Source of the DNA: Chlamydiales bacterium
Lineage (GTDB): Bacteria; Chlamydiota; Chlamydiia; Chlamydiales; JAAKFR01
NCBI GenBank assembly: GCA_024233495.1
Contig: JACKPM010000001.1
Span: forward strand, 1 to 64,000
Length of the DNA stretch: 64,000 nucleotides
Direction of reading: 5' to 3'
Positions 32,761 through 42,837 of the stretch are shown here, piece by piece. Position 1 is the first letter of the stretch; every line of letters starts with the position of its first letter. A model generated the notes under the pieces. It saw nothing but the letters and a program-made list of their open reading frames with translations, searched no databases and was not told where the DNA came from. The position numbers and the translations under genes were made by a program.

Positions 32761-34629
32761 TTAGAAAATACGATTGAGTCCTAACTCGGCAAGCACACGG
32801 GAGCTGTTGTAATTATCAAAAAGCCCTTGTACGTTGCCAAAAAGAGTCCATTTCCCAAGTCGCTCTTCACCACGAATTCCAAAGAGAAACTCGGCAAGGT
32901 TGCGAGGTCCCCCAGTATAAAAGGATAGCCCTTGATCCAAGATAGCTCCATCTACTGTATTTCCTCCTACTTGAAATCTTCCAGCAACACCAATGTAGGG
33001 CTCAAAGTTCCAGCAAAAACAACCACACTCTCCCTGGCCAGAGAGAGCAAGCTCTCCACGAATTTTCAAAAGATCAACCTGACGGTCATTGACACTGAGA
33101 TCTGCTCCTGATCCCGACTCACTATAGTCCCCTAAAAAAAGGCCAGCATAGCGAAAGGTGCTGCTTACAAGAACACTCCATATTTCTCCGAGAGTAAGCC
33201 ACCCAGCCCCTTGTATTTCTGGAGAGATCATCCAGCCGTTCACGTTGGCTCGAGCATTTTGCTCACCCGCAGGGGCAAGGTTATTCATCACTGTACGTCT
33301 GTTGTCCCAGTTGACGTAACCGCTTGTTAAAGCAAACCCTAAAAAAATGTTGCGATACATCTGCTCATAAGTCAAGCCTCCTAAGCCTGTAGAAATCTCT
33401 GCTCTTTGTGTATTGCCGGCAACTTGGGCGCGACCATAGGTTCCCCCTCCAAAAAGACCAATAGAACCGCAAAACGCTTCCCAGTTAAGCCCTGCTAAAC
33501 CTCCTTCGACCCAATCTTGATAGTGAATATTGTTAGTGCGTTTGCGGTAAGCTCCAATTGCCTCCCCCCAATAGCCGCAATGGGGTTTGCAGCAATGCAA
33601 ATAGAAAAAACGGCGTCTATAAATTGAATCTAACACTGAGTCTGAAAGATCTTCTAATACATCAGCTTGTAAAGCAAGTCCTGTGCGGTCCACTACTGCT
33701 AAGGTTTCAGTATTGCCAACAGTAATATAGGGAGATCCTATATTTAGAAACCCAAAGCCGTTGCTAGCATCGTCAATTGTGAGGCGTAAGTTGAGTCCCT
33801 CTTGTACAATCACATTCAAAGGCGAGAGAGATGTGATGGGGCCTTCAATATTTGAACCTAAAAGCAAAGAGAGAGTGGGATTTGCACCCTCGAATTGAAG
33901 AGCATAGGATAATACTGACTTTATTTTTCCACTATTTGAGACAAAAGTAGAGGCCCCTTGCGAGTAAATTCCCCTATTTACCCCCGGACATAAGATTGTC
34001 CCGCTATTATTGATATTCGTTCCAGAATCCTCAGTAAAAATAGCACCAAGTGAGGTATTTGCACTTAAAATGGCGCCTGTATTTTGCACATTTGCATCTG
34101 CGCCAGAAATAAATATCCCCCAAGAACCTGTGTTGACAATTGTCCCACTGTTGTAAATTGTGCACGTAGCTGCATTCGACCGAATCGTATCGTTAAAAGA
34201 AGAAATAGTGCCGCTATTGCTAATAGTGCAAGAAGCTCCCTCACTTAAAATACCCGTTGAACTTGAGGTCGAAATCGTGCCACCGTTTGAGATGGTTGCA
34301 TTTGCACCAGAAGAAAATATCCCATAACTAAGATTCCCAGTCGTTGAGATTGTCCCTGTATTGGTGATCGTTGCGGAGCTTGCTGTCGACACAATACCAG
34401 AGGCGCCTGTCAGGAGTGTAGTAGAAATTGTACCCGCATTCGTTACTGTTTGATTCGTATTGTTCATTTCAACGGCATTGCCGGCTACAATGATCGAACC
34501 ATCACTTGCAACTGTAAGTGTATCCCCATCATCTGTTAAGGTTTGAGTTGTAGTCACATTAGGAGGAACATCAATATCAGATGCAAAACCTAGCGTTGTC
34601 AAAAAAGAAATAAGAAAAAATTTATTCAT
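32761..34629 (-). CDS. Autotransporter-type outer-membrane protein
   Basis: 622 residues. A short signal peptide (MNKFFLISFLTTLGFA) leads into a passenger made of NSGTI/NTGTI-type units about every 22-26 residues from residue 60 to 250, the pattern of a right-handed beta-helix. The last 270 residues are rich in alternating hydrophobic/aromatic strands and end in LGLNRIF with terminal Phe, as in autotransporter barrels. The cysteine-rich patch FYLHCCKPHCGYW at the passenger-barrel junction is unusual and could form disulfides in the chlamydial envelope. It is probably surface-exposed, perhaps an adhesin. It starts 33 bases after the outer-membrane protein gene upstream in the same direction. 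Confidence 0.85.
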   Translation of the reverse strand: MNKFFLISFLTTLGFASDIDVPPNVTTTQTLTDDGDTLTVASDGSIIVAGNAVEMNNTNQTVTNAGTISTTLLTGASGIVSTASSATITNTGTISTTGNLSYGIFSSGANATISNGGTISTSSSTGILSEGASCTISNSGTISSFNDTIRSNAATCTIYNSGTIVNTGSWGIFISGADANVQNTGAILSANTSLGAIFTEDSGTNINNSGTILCPGVNRGIYSQGASTFVSNSGKIKSVLSYALQFEGANPTLSLLLGSNIEGPITSLSPLNVIVQEGLNLRLTIDDASNGFGFLNIGSPYITVGNTETLAVVDRTGLALQADVLEDLSDSVLDSIYRRRFFYLHCCKPHCGYWGEAIGAYRKRTNNIHYQDWVEGGLAGLNWEAFCGSIGLFGGGTYGRAQVAGNTQRAEISTGLGGLTYEQMYRNIFLGFALTSGYVNWDNRRTVMNNLAPAGEQNARANVNGWMISPEIQGAGWLTLGEIWSVLVSSTFRYAGLFLGDYSESGSGADLSVNDRQVDLLKIRGELALSGQGECGCFCWNFEPYIGVAGRFQVGGNTVDGAILDQGLSFYTGGPRNLAEFLFGIRGEERLGKWTLFGNVQGLFDNYNSSRVLAELGLNRIF

Positions 34630-34662
34630 ATATACAGCCTCTCAAAAGTCAGGTATAGCTGA

Positions 34663-36228
34663 TTAAAATGCATATATACAAGACATTTGGAAGGCTTTGT
34701 AAATAAAGTCATTGCCAATACTTGCATTGCGCGGCGTCGTATACTCACCCACCAAACGCCACGATAAACAGTCTGTCAATGCATAGAGCACACTCATTTG
34801 CCAGCCTTTGTAATTCGTAAATCCAATCGCTCCATCTGCGTTGAGCCCCACCAAAATCGCATCTGAAATCAACCGATTCGCTGCATTCCCATGCCCAATC
34901 CCAGCTAAATCAAATTCAGGAATCGCAAGAGCCTGGACACTTTGATAGTTCAAGTCAACTGACCAGTCAGAAGCCTTACACAACTTTCCTAATGTAAAGC
35001 CAGCATACCATGCGTTGTTGAGGCGACGTCCATTTGTTGTTTGACTTGCTCTAGCGTCATGGTTTCGAAGGAATGCTGTATAAACATACAGTTTTTTACA
35101 GTGCTCAAAACAGAGCTCTGTCTCGTATGCAAATAACCACTGCGACACGAGATAGCGATAGCGAGGATTGTCTTGGATGAGCGTCTTTCCAGAGTTTGAG
35201 AGGTTGCCGTAGTCAAAGGTAGGCGCTCTTCGCCGCCAATCAACCATGTTGTATTTCAAACTAAATCCTGTTCCCCACATGCGGGTAAACCACCCTTCAA
35301 TGATCCAACCATAGTGATTGGTGGTTGAGTCGACAAGGAAAGGCCCTCCATGAACGGTGAACTGACCTATGTCGGGCCACTCATGTGTTAGGAAGAGGTG
35401 GATACCGTCAAAGACGCTGGTAAATTCAATGCGCGATTCATAAATATAGTTAAACCGACTTCTTCCCAATTCAATGTAGAAGTCGTTTTTCCCCACATGA
35501 CGAATGTCGTATCCAATAAATGCCCGCTGAATATCTACCTTCGTAGGTGTTCCACCATCTTTACCATCGAAGTTAACCCACCGCAATTTTGTCGTAACCC
35601 AACTATCTCCTGTTGTGTAATCCAAGAATAGGTTGAGCTCGCTTTTGAATACGTTTTGCGCTTTGGCACTTGTAGGAGCTTTTAGCCCCCTTTGGTTGAT
35701 GCCATTCGCTTTTTCCCCTTTTACATCCCATGTCGCCCGTGCATCTGCAGCAATGACGAGTTGTCCCGACTTTTGACGACACTGAATGAGGCCACGGCTT
35801 TCGATAAAGTCGCGCATCACTCTGAGGTCGATGTACTCATCGCCATCTGGACCAAAGTCGCCTTCTGGCAAAAAGCCTGCTGCATCTGGTCCTAAATTGT
35901 CAGCAGCTGCGATCAACCCATCATCAGGCAGATCAATTCCTGAAAAGCGGGCAATCTCAATAAGATCGGCAGCAGAGAGTTCTCCGATGAAATCCTCATC
36001 AGACACACCAAGGAAGTCTGCGGCGGCAAGCAGGTCGCAAGAGAGCTCCTCGATGTCAAAGGGATCCCCTAAGTCCGAAAGATCAAAAGCAATATCTTCA
36101 AATGGCTTAGGGTCAACTTGCACAATCTCGATAACATTATCAAGACCAAGTAGGTGCGCTCCAGGAATGGAGTCGGCCGCTGCGAGAACAGCTGGCAACA
36201 GAAGTAGAAAAAATAGTGTTTTTTTCAT
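34663..36228 (-). CDS. Outer-membrane beta-barrel protein with acidic N-terminal domain
   Basis: 521 residues. A signal peptide ending near VLAAADS is followed by a very acidic stretch (residues 30-130, for example FEDIAFDLSDLGDPFDIEEL and three AAAD repeats). From residue 150 on, amphipathic strands with aromatic girdles (FIGYDIRHVGKNDFYIELGR) continue to a terminal Phe, typical of a porin-like barrel. Members of this kind are abundant envelope proteins in environmental chlamydiae that lack a classical MOMP. The acidic domain is not a normal porin feature; it could bind cations or peptidoglycan. Identification is by architecture only. Confidence 0.75.
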   Translation of the reverse strand: MKKTLFFLLLLPAVLAAADSIPGAHLLGLDNVIEIVQVDPKPFEDIAFDLSDLGDPFDIEELSCDLLAAADFLGVSDEDFIGELSAADLIEIARFSGIDLPDDGLIAAADNLGPDAAGFLPEGDFGPDGDEYIDLRVMRDFIESRGLIQCRQKSGQLVIAADARATWDVKGEKANGINQRGLKAPTSAKAQNVFKSELNLFLDYTTGDSWVTTKLRWVNFDGKDGGTPTKVDIQRAFIGYDIRHVGKNDFYIELGRSRFNYIYESRIEFTSVFDGIHLFLTHEWPDIGQFTVHGGPFLVDSTTNHYGWIIEGWFTRMWGTGFSLKYNMVDWRRRAPTFDYGNLSNSGKTLIQDNPRYRYLVSQWLFAYETELCFEHCKKLYVYTAFLRNHDARASQTTNGRRLNNAWYAGFTLGKLCKASDWSVDLNYQSVQALAIPEFDLAGIGHGNAANRLISDAILVGLNADGAIGFTNYKGWQMSVLYALTDCLSWRLVGEYTTPRNASIGNDFIYKAFQMSCIYAF

Positions 36229-36255
36229 GCCTACCGTGCAAATGCGCGGCGGCGA

Positions 36256-39030
36256 TCAATACTGGCCGTACTGAGCAGGAGTGATGTAGAGGCCCCAATT
36301 CTCTTTCCTCGTTCCATCGAGGTAGGGCTTCCAAATCGAAAGTGGTCTCCCTTCGCTGCCGCAATCATCGACACACCACAACTCAAGCTCCCTTGAACCT
36401 GGACTAACCACAAAGGCAAATCGCTTCTTCACCCAATTTGTATCCCCAAAAATGAGGGGAGCCGGGGGGCGAAAGCCAAGCCTTTGCAGAGTGCACACAA
36501 TCCTCTGGTGATAGGGAACACGCGTGCGTGTCGTCTGCAACAATGAAATAAGCAATCCCTTTGCCAAGTCTATGAGATCGGCAGAAGAAAAAATGTGGTA
36601 ACGCCCCACACCAAGCTTGCGTGCCGCTTCTATCAAACGGTAGGTGAGCTCACTGTCGAGCTCTTCCATCTCAGCAAAAAGTGCCTCAAGTCTTTCAGTA
36701 ACTTGATATTCAGAAAAGAGGGGGAGGTGCTTGTAGAGCAAAGAATCAAGCTCATCTTGCACCATTTGAAGGCCACGTCCATGCAGCCACTTTTCATAGG
36801 AAAGAATTTTGATCACACTCTCACGAAAATCAAAAGGATAGAGCGAAGAGGGGAGTTGCGCGAGCGCCTTTTTTACAACAGGCTGATAGCCAACTGGAAG
36901 AAAGGCAAGCAACTTCTCCACAAAGAAGGCAATGCCGCGCTGGTCAAGCTTGTGTTTGTCGAGAAAATCTTGGCCTCGATGCACAATGGTGTCCCGTATC
37001 CACGTGTAGGTGTACAGGTCATTATCCCACGCCTCATGGAAAAAAGGGTATCCCGGCTTTACAAGATATGCATGTGTAGGGGAAAAGGCGAGCATCCCCT
37101 TTTCTGGATCGTTTTGAAAGAGGCGTTGTGTAGAAAGGGGAAGCCCTTTAATCGCATCAATCAAAAAGGCAAGGAGCTCTGTCTCATTTTCTACCCACCT
37201 CTTCTCCTCTTTTGGCCTGGAAGATGACGAATAGTAGCAACTTACAAGCGTATGCATTGCGCCACCAGAAACGTACGCCCATGGCTTCCTCTTTTTATCT
37301 CCATATGCTTTAGTGAGGCGCTCTGTTGCTGCATCGATAAAGTTAGGCTCTTTGATCGCACGAATGATTGCAGTGATCATGTGCCCAACTTCGTATTGAA
37401 GACCTTTTGCCTCTTCACTTTGAGAAAGCTCTATCTCGATTGCATGGAAAAAAGAAGAGAGGGCTTGGATAAACTCTCCCTCGGTGTGAATGTGTGTCCA
37501 AAGCGCTGTATTGGAGCGACCGTGTTTGTAGAGAAGACGGAAACCAGCCGGGCTGTCATCATAAGGGGAAGCAGTCTCTCCATGCATCTCAGCGTCATAT
37601 ACCTCCTGGAAGTACTCTTTGAACTTCTCATTACAAAAACGAATGACAAAGTTGAAAAAGGAGGAGAGGCGACGCCCTTTGTCGTGTGCCTCATCGCGCT
37701 CACTCAGCACACGGTTAATCTCTTGCTTACGGATGTGATAGTCAGCACTCACCCAACCAATCTCTCTTTCAGAGGCGCGCTGAATTCTCCCTTCAAGGTA
37801 TTTTGCTTGCGCATAGAGGTGGTCATACTTTGACTGACACGCCTCAATCTCTTTGTTGATTTCGACGATTTGCTGCTGCACAACTTCATGTAAAGCCGCA
37901 CCAATTCCATCGGGCTCTTCAGGGTGAAGACCAAGGCTGGAATAGAGATTCCAGCTGGCAAAATCAGCTTTTGACTCTGAGAGTGAGGCAAGAGTAAACT
38001 CCCATGCTTTTAAAAGAGCGTTATCACTCATTGCCTTAAACCCACTTTTTGCAGCCTCAAAGTTTTGCAAGAAGCGGCTCGCAGCAAGCATTTTACCTGC
38101 AGGAGGGGCAGCGATCATCTGCCTTGACTCTCTTTCGAGATACTTTTGCACATCGCTCTCAGTGATTTTGTGGAAGGTGAGGAGCACTTGCCTCAAGATT
38201 TGGTAAGCAGAAACAATGGTGAAAGGGGTTTCAAGATGTTTATGAAAAGGTGCAAGCCATTTCTCGATCTCTTCAATGCGCTTCCCTTTTGCTTCGACAA
38301 CGCCTGCTTTGGTGAGAGCAACCACAATGCCTGGCACGCGTGCTAGCTGCTCTACTGTGGTGTTGGTGATGGGATAAAAGAGCTGTCCAGCCCCCCAGCT
38401 ATAGCTGAGAGGGACGGCAAACTCCTCTCCCTCAATCACCCGAGAGAGGCGCCCCGACCCCAAAAGCGCACTCATGTCCGCTAAAAATTGTAGCGGCTGC
38501 GTCTGCTGGATCAAGATTGCAGGGGCGGTTGCGAAACACGAACCGACGTTTTGTCTGAGCCAGGTGAGAAGAGCTGCCAGTACTGCTTGCCGCGCATGTG
38601 CATCGTGTAAAATCGTTTTGTCAGAAAGAAGGAGCGTTTCTCGAATGAGGCGCTCTGTACCAAGATGAGAGGTGGGACGGCCAATGCGAGCAAAGGCGTA
38701 TCGGAATTGTGGGTCATTATGCAACGATTTTAAAATACGCAGCATGTGCTCTTGTCGCTCAGCATCGAAGTGTCGATTGGGGCCAAGAGAGTGAGGATAC
38801 GCCTCGAGATCTTCAATGGCTGCAAAAAGCGCTTTTTTGTTGAACTGCCCACTTGGATCGATGAGTTCTTTAGCAAGTTCACGGGCAACATGCACACTGC
38901 GCCAACAAAAGCTCTCTTGCACACCACTTTTATCAAACTCTTTCGATTGTTGATAAAATTCACGACGCAAAAGTGACTCTTCTTTTGAGGCGCGTGCAAA
39001 GGGGGCGAATAAATCGTCGAGTTCTTCCAT
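36256..39030 (-). CDS. CT590-like large conserved chlamydial protein
   Basis: 924 residues with no signal peptide or obvious membrane helix. It is mostly helical, with a coiled-coil-like stretch around IEACQSKYDHLYAQAKYLEG. The only compositional hint is a cysteine/histidine-poor, Lys/Glu-rich sequence. Length and place next to two RsbU-type proteins match C. trachomatis CT590, which follows CT588-CT589. Function is unknown. The preferred ATG (MEELDDLFAPF) lies just after the stop of the upstream gene; a start 8 codons earlier would overlap it by 17 bases. Confidence 0.7.
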   Translation of the reverse strand: MEELDDLFAPFARASKEESLLRREFYQQSKEFDKSGVQESFCWRSVHVARELAKELIDPSGQFNKKALFAAIEDLEAYPHSLGPNRHFDAERQEHMLRILKSLHNDPQFRYAFARIGRPTSHLGTERLIRETLLLSDKTILHDAHARQAVLAALLTWLRQNVGSCFATAPAILIQQTQPLQFLADMSALLGSGRLSRVIEGEEFAVPLSYSWGAGQLFYPITNTTVEQLARVPGIVVALTKAGVVEAKGKRIEEIEKWLAPFHKHLETPFTIVSAYQILRQVLLTFHKITESDVQKYLERESRQMIAAPPAGKMLAASRFLQNFEAAKSGFKAMSDNALLKAWEFTLASLSESKADFASWNLYSSLGLHPEEPDGIGAALHEVVQQQIVEINKEIEACQSKYDHLYAQAKYLEGRIQRASEREIGWVSADYHIRKQEINRVLSERDEAHDKGRRLSSFFNFVIRFCNEKFKEYFQEVYDAEMHGETASPYDDSPAGFRLLYKHGRSNTALWTHIHTEGEFIQALSSFFHAIEIELSQSEEAKGLQYEVGHMITAIIRAIKEPNFIDAATERLTKAYGDKKRKPWAYVSGGAMHTLVSCYYSSSSRPKEEKRWVENETELLAFLIDAIKGLPLSTQRLFQNDPEKGMLAFSPTHAYLVKPGYPFFHEAWDNDLYTYTWIRDTIVHRGQDFLDKHKLDQRGIAFFVEKLLAFLPVGYQPVVKKALAQLPSSLYPFDFRESVIKILSYEKWLHGRGLQMVQDELDSLLYKHLPLFSEYQVTERLEALFAEMEELDSELTYRLIEAARKLGVGRYHIFSSADLIDLAKGLLISLLQTTRTRVPYHQRIVCTLQRLGFRPPAPLIFGDTNWVKKRFAFVVSPGSRELELWCVDDCGSEGRPLSIWKPYLDGTRKENWGLYITPAQYGQY

Positions 39031-39037
39031 AACGGCA

Positions 39038-40909
39038 CTATCTAATCTTAGCAACTAGGATGAGGATTTCATCTTCTGGCACCTCACTTTTTCCGCTCTC
39101 TTCGTAGAGGCGGTTGAGCGCCTCTACGCCCTCTTCAGCCGTGGTGAAGCGTGCCTGCAAAAGCGCTTTCCCAATATCGACTTCGATCGCGTTAGAAAAA
39201 CCATCTGTGTAGAGTATCACAAAATCCCCTTCTTGCAGCTGAAAAGTGTGTGAGGAGAAGAGCGTCTCCATAGAGACACCAAGCCTTTCACCTCCTCCTT
39301 CGAGTTGAATGACCTCTTCTCCTCTCTTAATGAAACCGGGAACATGTGCACACGACACATACTCAAGGACTCGACTTTTGTAATCATAGCGAGAGACAAT
39401 GGCGGTGGAGTGCATTCTGTGGTCTTGAGTATCGATCGTCACAGCGTCATTCATTTTTTTCACCAAAGCACCCACATCGGACATCATCGAACTCAACGTA
39501 CGCAAAATGCTACGAATTGAAAGGGCATAGAGCGAAGAGGAGATGCCTTGTCCTGCCACATCAAAAACCGCAAGAACAAGCGCCTGATCAACTTTCTCCA
39601 TCAAATAGAAATCGCCGCTAGGCTGCATTGAAGCGACGTAGTAGCCGGCTAGTTCAATCCCTTCAATCTCTGGGAACTTGGCTGGGAAGAGGTTGCGTTG
39701 CACCTCCCGCCCAATATCGAGTTCCCTCTGATACATCTGCCGCTTTACACTCTCATCTTCTGCGCGCTTCATATTCTCAAGCAAACTGTCGAGTGTTGTG
39801 TTGAAAATACCTCCCAAAATATTGATTTCAAAGCCTAGCGGCATCGGTTTAAAGTGCCTTTTCAACTCCCCTTCACTCACCCCTTCCATCAAGGAGGAGA
39901 GCTGCCTGAGGGGGCGAGAAATCCATACACCAATCCACGTTACAACCCCAATTCCTAGCACCAAAATTGTGAGGTAGACGATGTAAATTGTGATGTATTG
40001 ATCAAACGCTTTTGAGAAGAAGTACTTTTTCGGGGTATAAACCATCACACTCACATTCATGTAGGGGATAAAAGAGTTGTAGGCAAGCATCCTTTCTCCA
40101 TGAAAATCAAATTCATAGAAAGAGAGATGCCCCGTCTTCTTGATTTTTGTCTGCTCTTTTGCGAGTTCTATATTTCCAATGTCTTGAGAGAATGCCATCT
40201 TCTTTTTCTCTTCGTCTGAAATAGATGAGAAATAGGTGCCAAGAAAGCTGGGATCGGAGGCAGCAAGTGCAATATTGCGGTCGTTGAGAAGAGCAAAATT
40301 CAAAGAAGTGAAGTAGGTGTTCGACAAGATGCGATCCATCACCATTGTGATATCTGTTCCACTCGCCAGATTGCCGGCAGGCTTTCCTTCGTGATAGAAG
40401 ATGCGAAAGACATATAAGTGTAAGCGCTCAAAATCAGAAGGGTCTCCATCGGGATATAAGTAACGGATAAACATCCCTTTTCCATCATCTATGATGCGTT
40501 GCGCCTCATAAAAGTTCGAAAACTTTTTCCCCACAGTGTGAGGGAGGCTAGAAGCAATAAGTTCGTACGCACCATTTTTGTCAGGCTCTATTGGAAAAAT
40601 CCCAAGAACAACTAGGGGGATGTTCGCTACTGCTGCAGTAAGCTGCTCCGTCCACCTCTCAGGGTCAGGCTTCTCTTCCCCTAGCTTCATTAGATAGATC
40701 AAACTGTTGAGCAAATACTCCTTTTTCGGCTGCACCTCAGAAAGAGCAAGAGAGCGGAGATCGGCTATCTGCCTTAGCTCTTTGCGCGCCTCTGAGATTT
40801 GCTTCTCATAAGAGAATTGCATGAAGACAAAAGTATCGACCAGAAGGGGGAGCGCAATGAGCAAAAAGTTGAGCATCAAAAAGCGGAGTGCAAACCAACT
40901 CTTAATCAT
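39038..40909 (-). CDS. RsbU paralogue with degenerate PP2C domain (CT589-like)
   Basis: 623 residues: membrane helix 10-30, a periplasmic sensor-like region of about 270 residues, a second helix near 305-330, a HAMP-type segment (ISRPLRQLSSLMEGVSEG) and a SpoIIE/PP2C-type domain. The phosphatase motifs are altered relative to the neighbour: SGDFYL for GGDYFD, TDGFSNA for TDGVTEA, and EDEILILV for DDITILVL. Catalysis is therefore doubtful, though some metal-binding Asp remain. C. trachomatis CT589 is likewise an RsbU-like neighbour. It may act as a sensor or pseudophosphatase partner of RsbU in a partner-switching pathway. It overlaps the rsbU end by 8 bases. Confidence 0.82.
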   Translation of the reverse strand: MIKSWFALRFLMLNFLLIALPLLVDTFVFMQFSYEKQISEARKELRQIADLRSLALSEVQPKKEYLLNSLIYLMKLGEEKPDPERWTEQLTAAVANIPLVVLGIFPIEPDKNGAYELIASSLPHTVGKKFSNFYEAQRIIDDGKGMFIRYLYPDGDPSDFERLHLYVFRIFYHEGKPAGNLASGTDITMVMDRILSNTYFTSLNFALLNDRNIALAASDPSFLGTYFSSISDEEKKKMAFSQDIGNIELAKEQTKIKKTGHLSFYEFDFHGERMLAYNSFIPYMNVSVMVYTPKKYFFSKAFDQYITIYIVYLTILVLGIGVVTWIGVWISRPLRQLSSLMEGVSEGELKRHFKPMPLGFEINILGGIFNTTLDSLLENMKRAEDESVKRQMYQRELDIGREVQRNLFPAKFPEIEGIELAGYYVASMQPSGDFYLMEKVDQALVLAVFDVAGQGISSSLYALSIRSILRTLSSMMSDVGALVKKMNDAVTIDTQDHRMHSTAIVSRYDYKSRVLEYVSCAHVPGFIKRGEEVIQLEGGGERLGVSMETLFSSHTFQLQEGDFVILYTDGFSNAIEVDIGKALLQARFTTAEEGVEALNRLYEESGKSEVPEDEILILVAKIR

Positions 40910-42824
40910 GCCGCCTCAATACTAGTATGGTGATGTCATCGTGCTGCTGAGCCTCACCTGCAAATGAGGCTACACTCTTTTTGATTACCTCGATTAACCC
41001 ATGCGCAGAAAGGTAGCGATTTTCTTTTACTAGCTCTTCTAAACGTTTTTCACCATATAGTTCATTCTTGATGTTATGTGCCTCTGTCACACCATCAGTA
41101 TAAAACACTATGACATCCCCTTTATTGAGCACTGTCTCATGCGCCTGTCCTTGCTCATTTTTCTCTATAACCCCCATCGCAATGTCTCGATTTTCTAACA
41201 GTTCAAGCGTTCCATCCTTCCGGCAGATGATAGGTGGGTTATGTCCAAGCGAGTAGTAGGTAAAAACGTGTGTCTCGTAGTCGTACTGACCAAGCCCGAC
41301 GGTGACAAACATGCCTGAGTCTTTCGTCTCTTCGCAAAAGAGATGGTTGGCGCGAAAAAGCACATGTGCTACATCGTCATCTTGCTCAGCAATTGTGCGC
41401 ACAAAACTCCGAGCTGCTAAAGAGAAACAACACGCAAAGACTCCCTTGCCTGACGCGTCGGCAACAGAAACAATGAGCTTTCCATTCGGCTTGCGGAAAA
41501 AGTCGAAGTAGTCGCCTCCCACCTTAATGGCTGGAATGTAGATGCGCGCTAAATCGACTTCGCCCAAATCTTGCTCGCGAATCGTAAGCAGTTTCTCCTG
41601 CGCCTCTTGCCCCAACTCAAGCTCGCGCGCCAAATTCTCTCTTTGCAAACGTTCTGACTCTGCGCGCTCTTGACTCGTCAGGAGTGAATCGAGCATCTCA
41701 TTGAAGTGTAAGCCCAAATGATTAATTTGATGCCCCCACTTATCGGCAACATAACGCGCTTGGAGATCTCCTTGTTCGACACGCAGCATGACTGAGCTAA
41801 GCGTACGCACAGAGCGCATCCAACGCTTAGTTACCCAGTAGACAAAGCACGTTCCAATCACTAGAATTAAAGCGTAGGAGATGTAGATTCCCACAAAATC
41901 TCTTAGTGGCTTGATGAGCACATCCTCCTTGGAAGCGTATGCTACCAATGTGTATTGAGAGTTAGTAAGTCGCTCTAATACACCAAGCTGAACCTTGCCC
42001 TCCCACATGAACTCCATAAAAGAGCCTTTTGTCATCGGCTTTAAAATCTTGAGTGATTTTTGCGGGAAAAGGTCGTACTCAAACCCCTGCTTTGTCCAAA
42101 ATGTCTCCCACTCTTTCTCCGTAAGTGGATGGAAGTGTTGGAAGAGGAATCGGTGATCTGTTGCATCGACTACAATGCTCTCAGGATTGAGAAGGGCAAA
42201 GCGCACTGGATAGTGCACATTGTCTAGGGCTAGCAAACTATTTGATGTCCACTTGGCAGGTACAACAGAGGCGATCAAGCCAAGAGGCTCTCCTGTATCC
42301 AATGAACGAATAGGAAAACCGGAAACAAAAAAGAGTTCAAGCGTGTCACGAAAAGAGGTATAAGTGAGGATATGTTCTCCATATTCATGATAAACCTCAA
42401 AAGGATTTGGTTTCTCGAAATAGCTTGTGACATCATCGCCTACAATATCTTCACGCGCAGAGGCCACAACCGTATACTTTCCCTCTTTAGAAACTCTCAC
42501 AACAGAGAGATTGTTGAAATTACCTATGCGCGCTAACTCAATCAATTTTTGTGTCATTTTTCTATCGGGCTCAGCGGGAAAATGTTCTCGCAGCCCTAAG
42601 AAGTAGGCGATTGCCTCAAACGATTCGCGACTCATCGGATAAAACTGCTCAATAGGTAAAACGCGCAGTACCGCTGCTTCGGTGAGGTAGTTCTTTGCCT
42701 CCTCAACAGCAGACTCATACCTCTGCCGCAACACCACAAGGCCGTCTACCAACAGAGGAAGGGACAACATTACGAAGCCCACAATGACAAGTCTGAAACC
42801 AATCGTTTTACGAAAGGGGATCAC
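40902..42824 (-). CDS. rsbU: Sensor serine phosphatase RsbU
   Basis: 640 residues: membrane helix 12-30, periplasmic sensor domain, helix near 308-328, HAMP-like linker, coiled coil (SQERAESERLQRENLARELE), then a complete SpoIIE-type PP2C domain. GGDYFDFF, VADASGKGVFA, FYTDGVTEAHN and HDDITILVLRR are all present, so the enzyme should be active. In chlamydiae RsbU dephosphorylates anti-anti-sigma factors (RsbV) in the pathway controlling RsbW and the housekeeping sigma factor. The periplasmic domain is thought to sense a metabolite. It is the first of a pair with the degenerate paralogue; lhgO lies 13 bases upstream. Confidence 0.9.
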   Translation of the reverse strand: MIPFRKTIGFRLVIVGFVMLSLPLLVDGLVVLRQRYESAVEEAKNYLTEAAVLRVLPIEQFYPMSRESFEAIAYFLGLREHFPAEPDRKMTQKLIELARIGNFNNLSVVRVSKEGKYTVVASAREDIVGDDVTSYFEKPNPFEVYHEYGEHILTYTSFRDTLELFFVSGFPIRSLDTGEPLGLIASVVPAKWTSNSLLALDNVHYPVRFALLNPESIVVDATDHRFLFQHFHPLTEKEWETFWTKQGFEYDLFPQKSLKILKPMTKGSFMEFMWEGKVQLGVLERLTNSQYTLVAYASKEDVLIKPLRDFVGIYISYALILVIGTCFVYWVTKRWMRSVRTLSSVMLRVEQGDLQARYVADKWGHQINHLGLHFNEMLDSLLTSQERAESERLQRENLARELELGQEAQEKLLTIREQDLGEVDLARIYIPAIKVGGDYFDFFRKPNGKLIVSVADASGKGVFACCFSLAARSFVRTIAEQDDDVAHVLFRANHLFCEETKDSGMFVTVGLGQYDYETHVFTYYSLGHNPPIICRKDGTLELLENRDIAMGVIEKNEQGQAHETVLNKGDVIVFYTDGVTEAHNIKNELYGEKRLEELVKENRYLSAHGLIEVIKKSVASFAGEAQQHDDITILVLRRHD

Positions 42825-42837
42825 AGATTTTGTTTTA

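Noticed and set aside
36140..36419. Minus-strand frames around the end of the CT590-like gene
   Set aside because: They overlap the well-supported ends of two genes in other frames and have no similarity.
37252..37833. 193-codon plus-strand frame
   Set aside because: It is antisense to the CT590-like gene, whose frame is intact over 924 codons with a coherent protein sequence.
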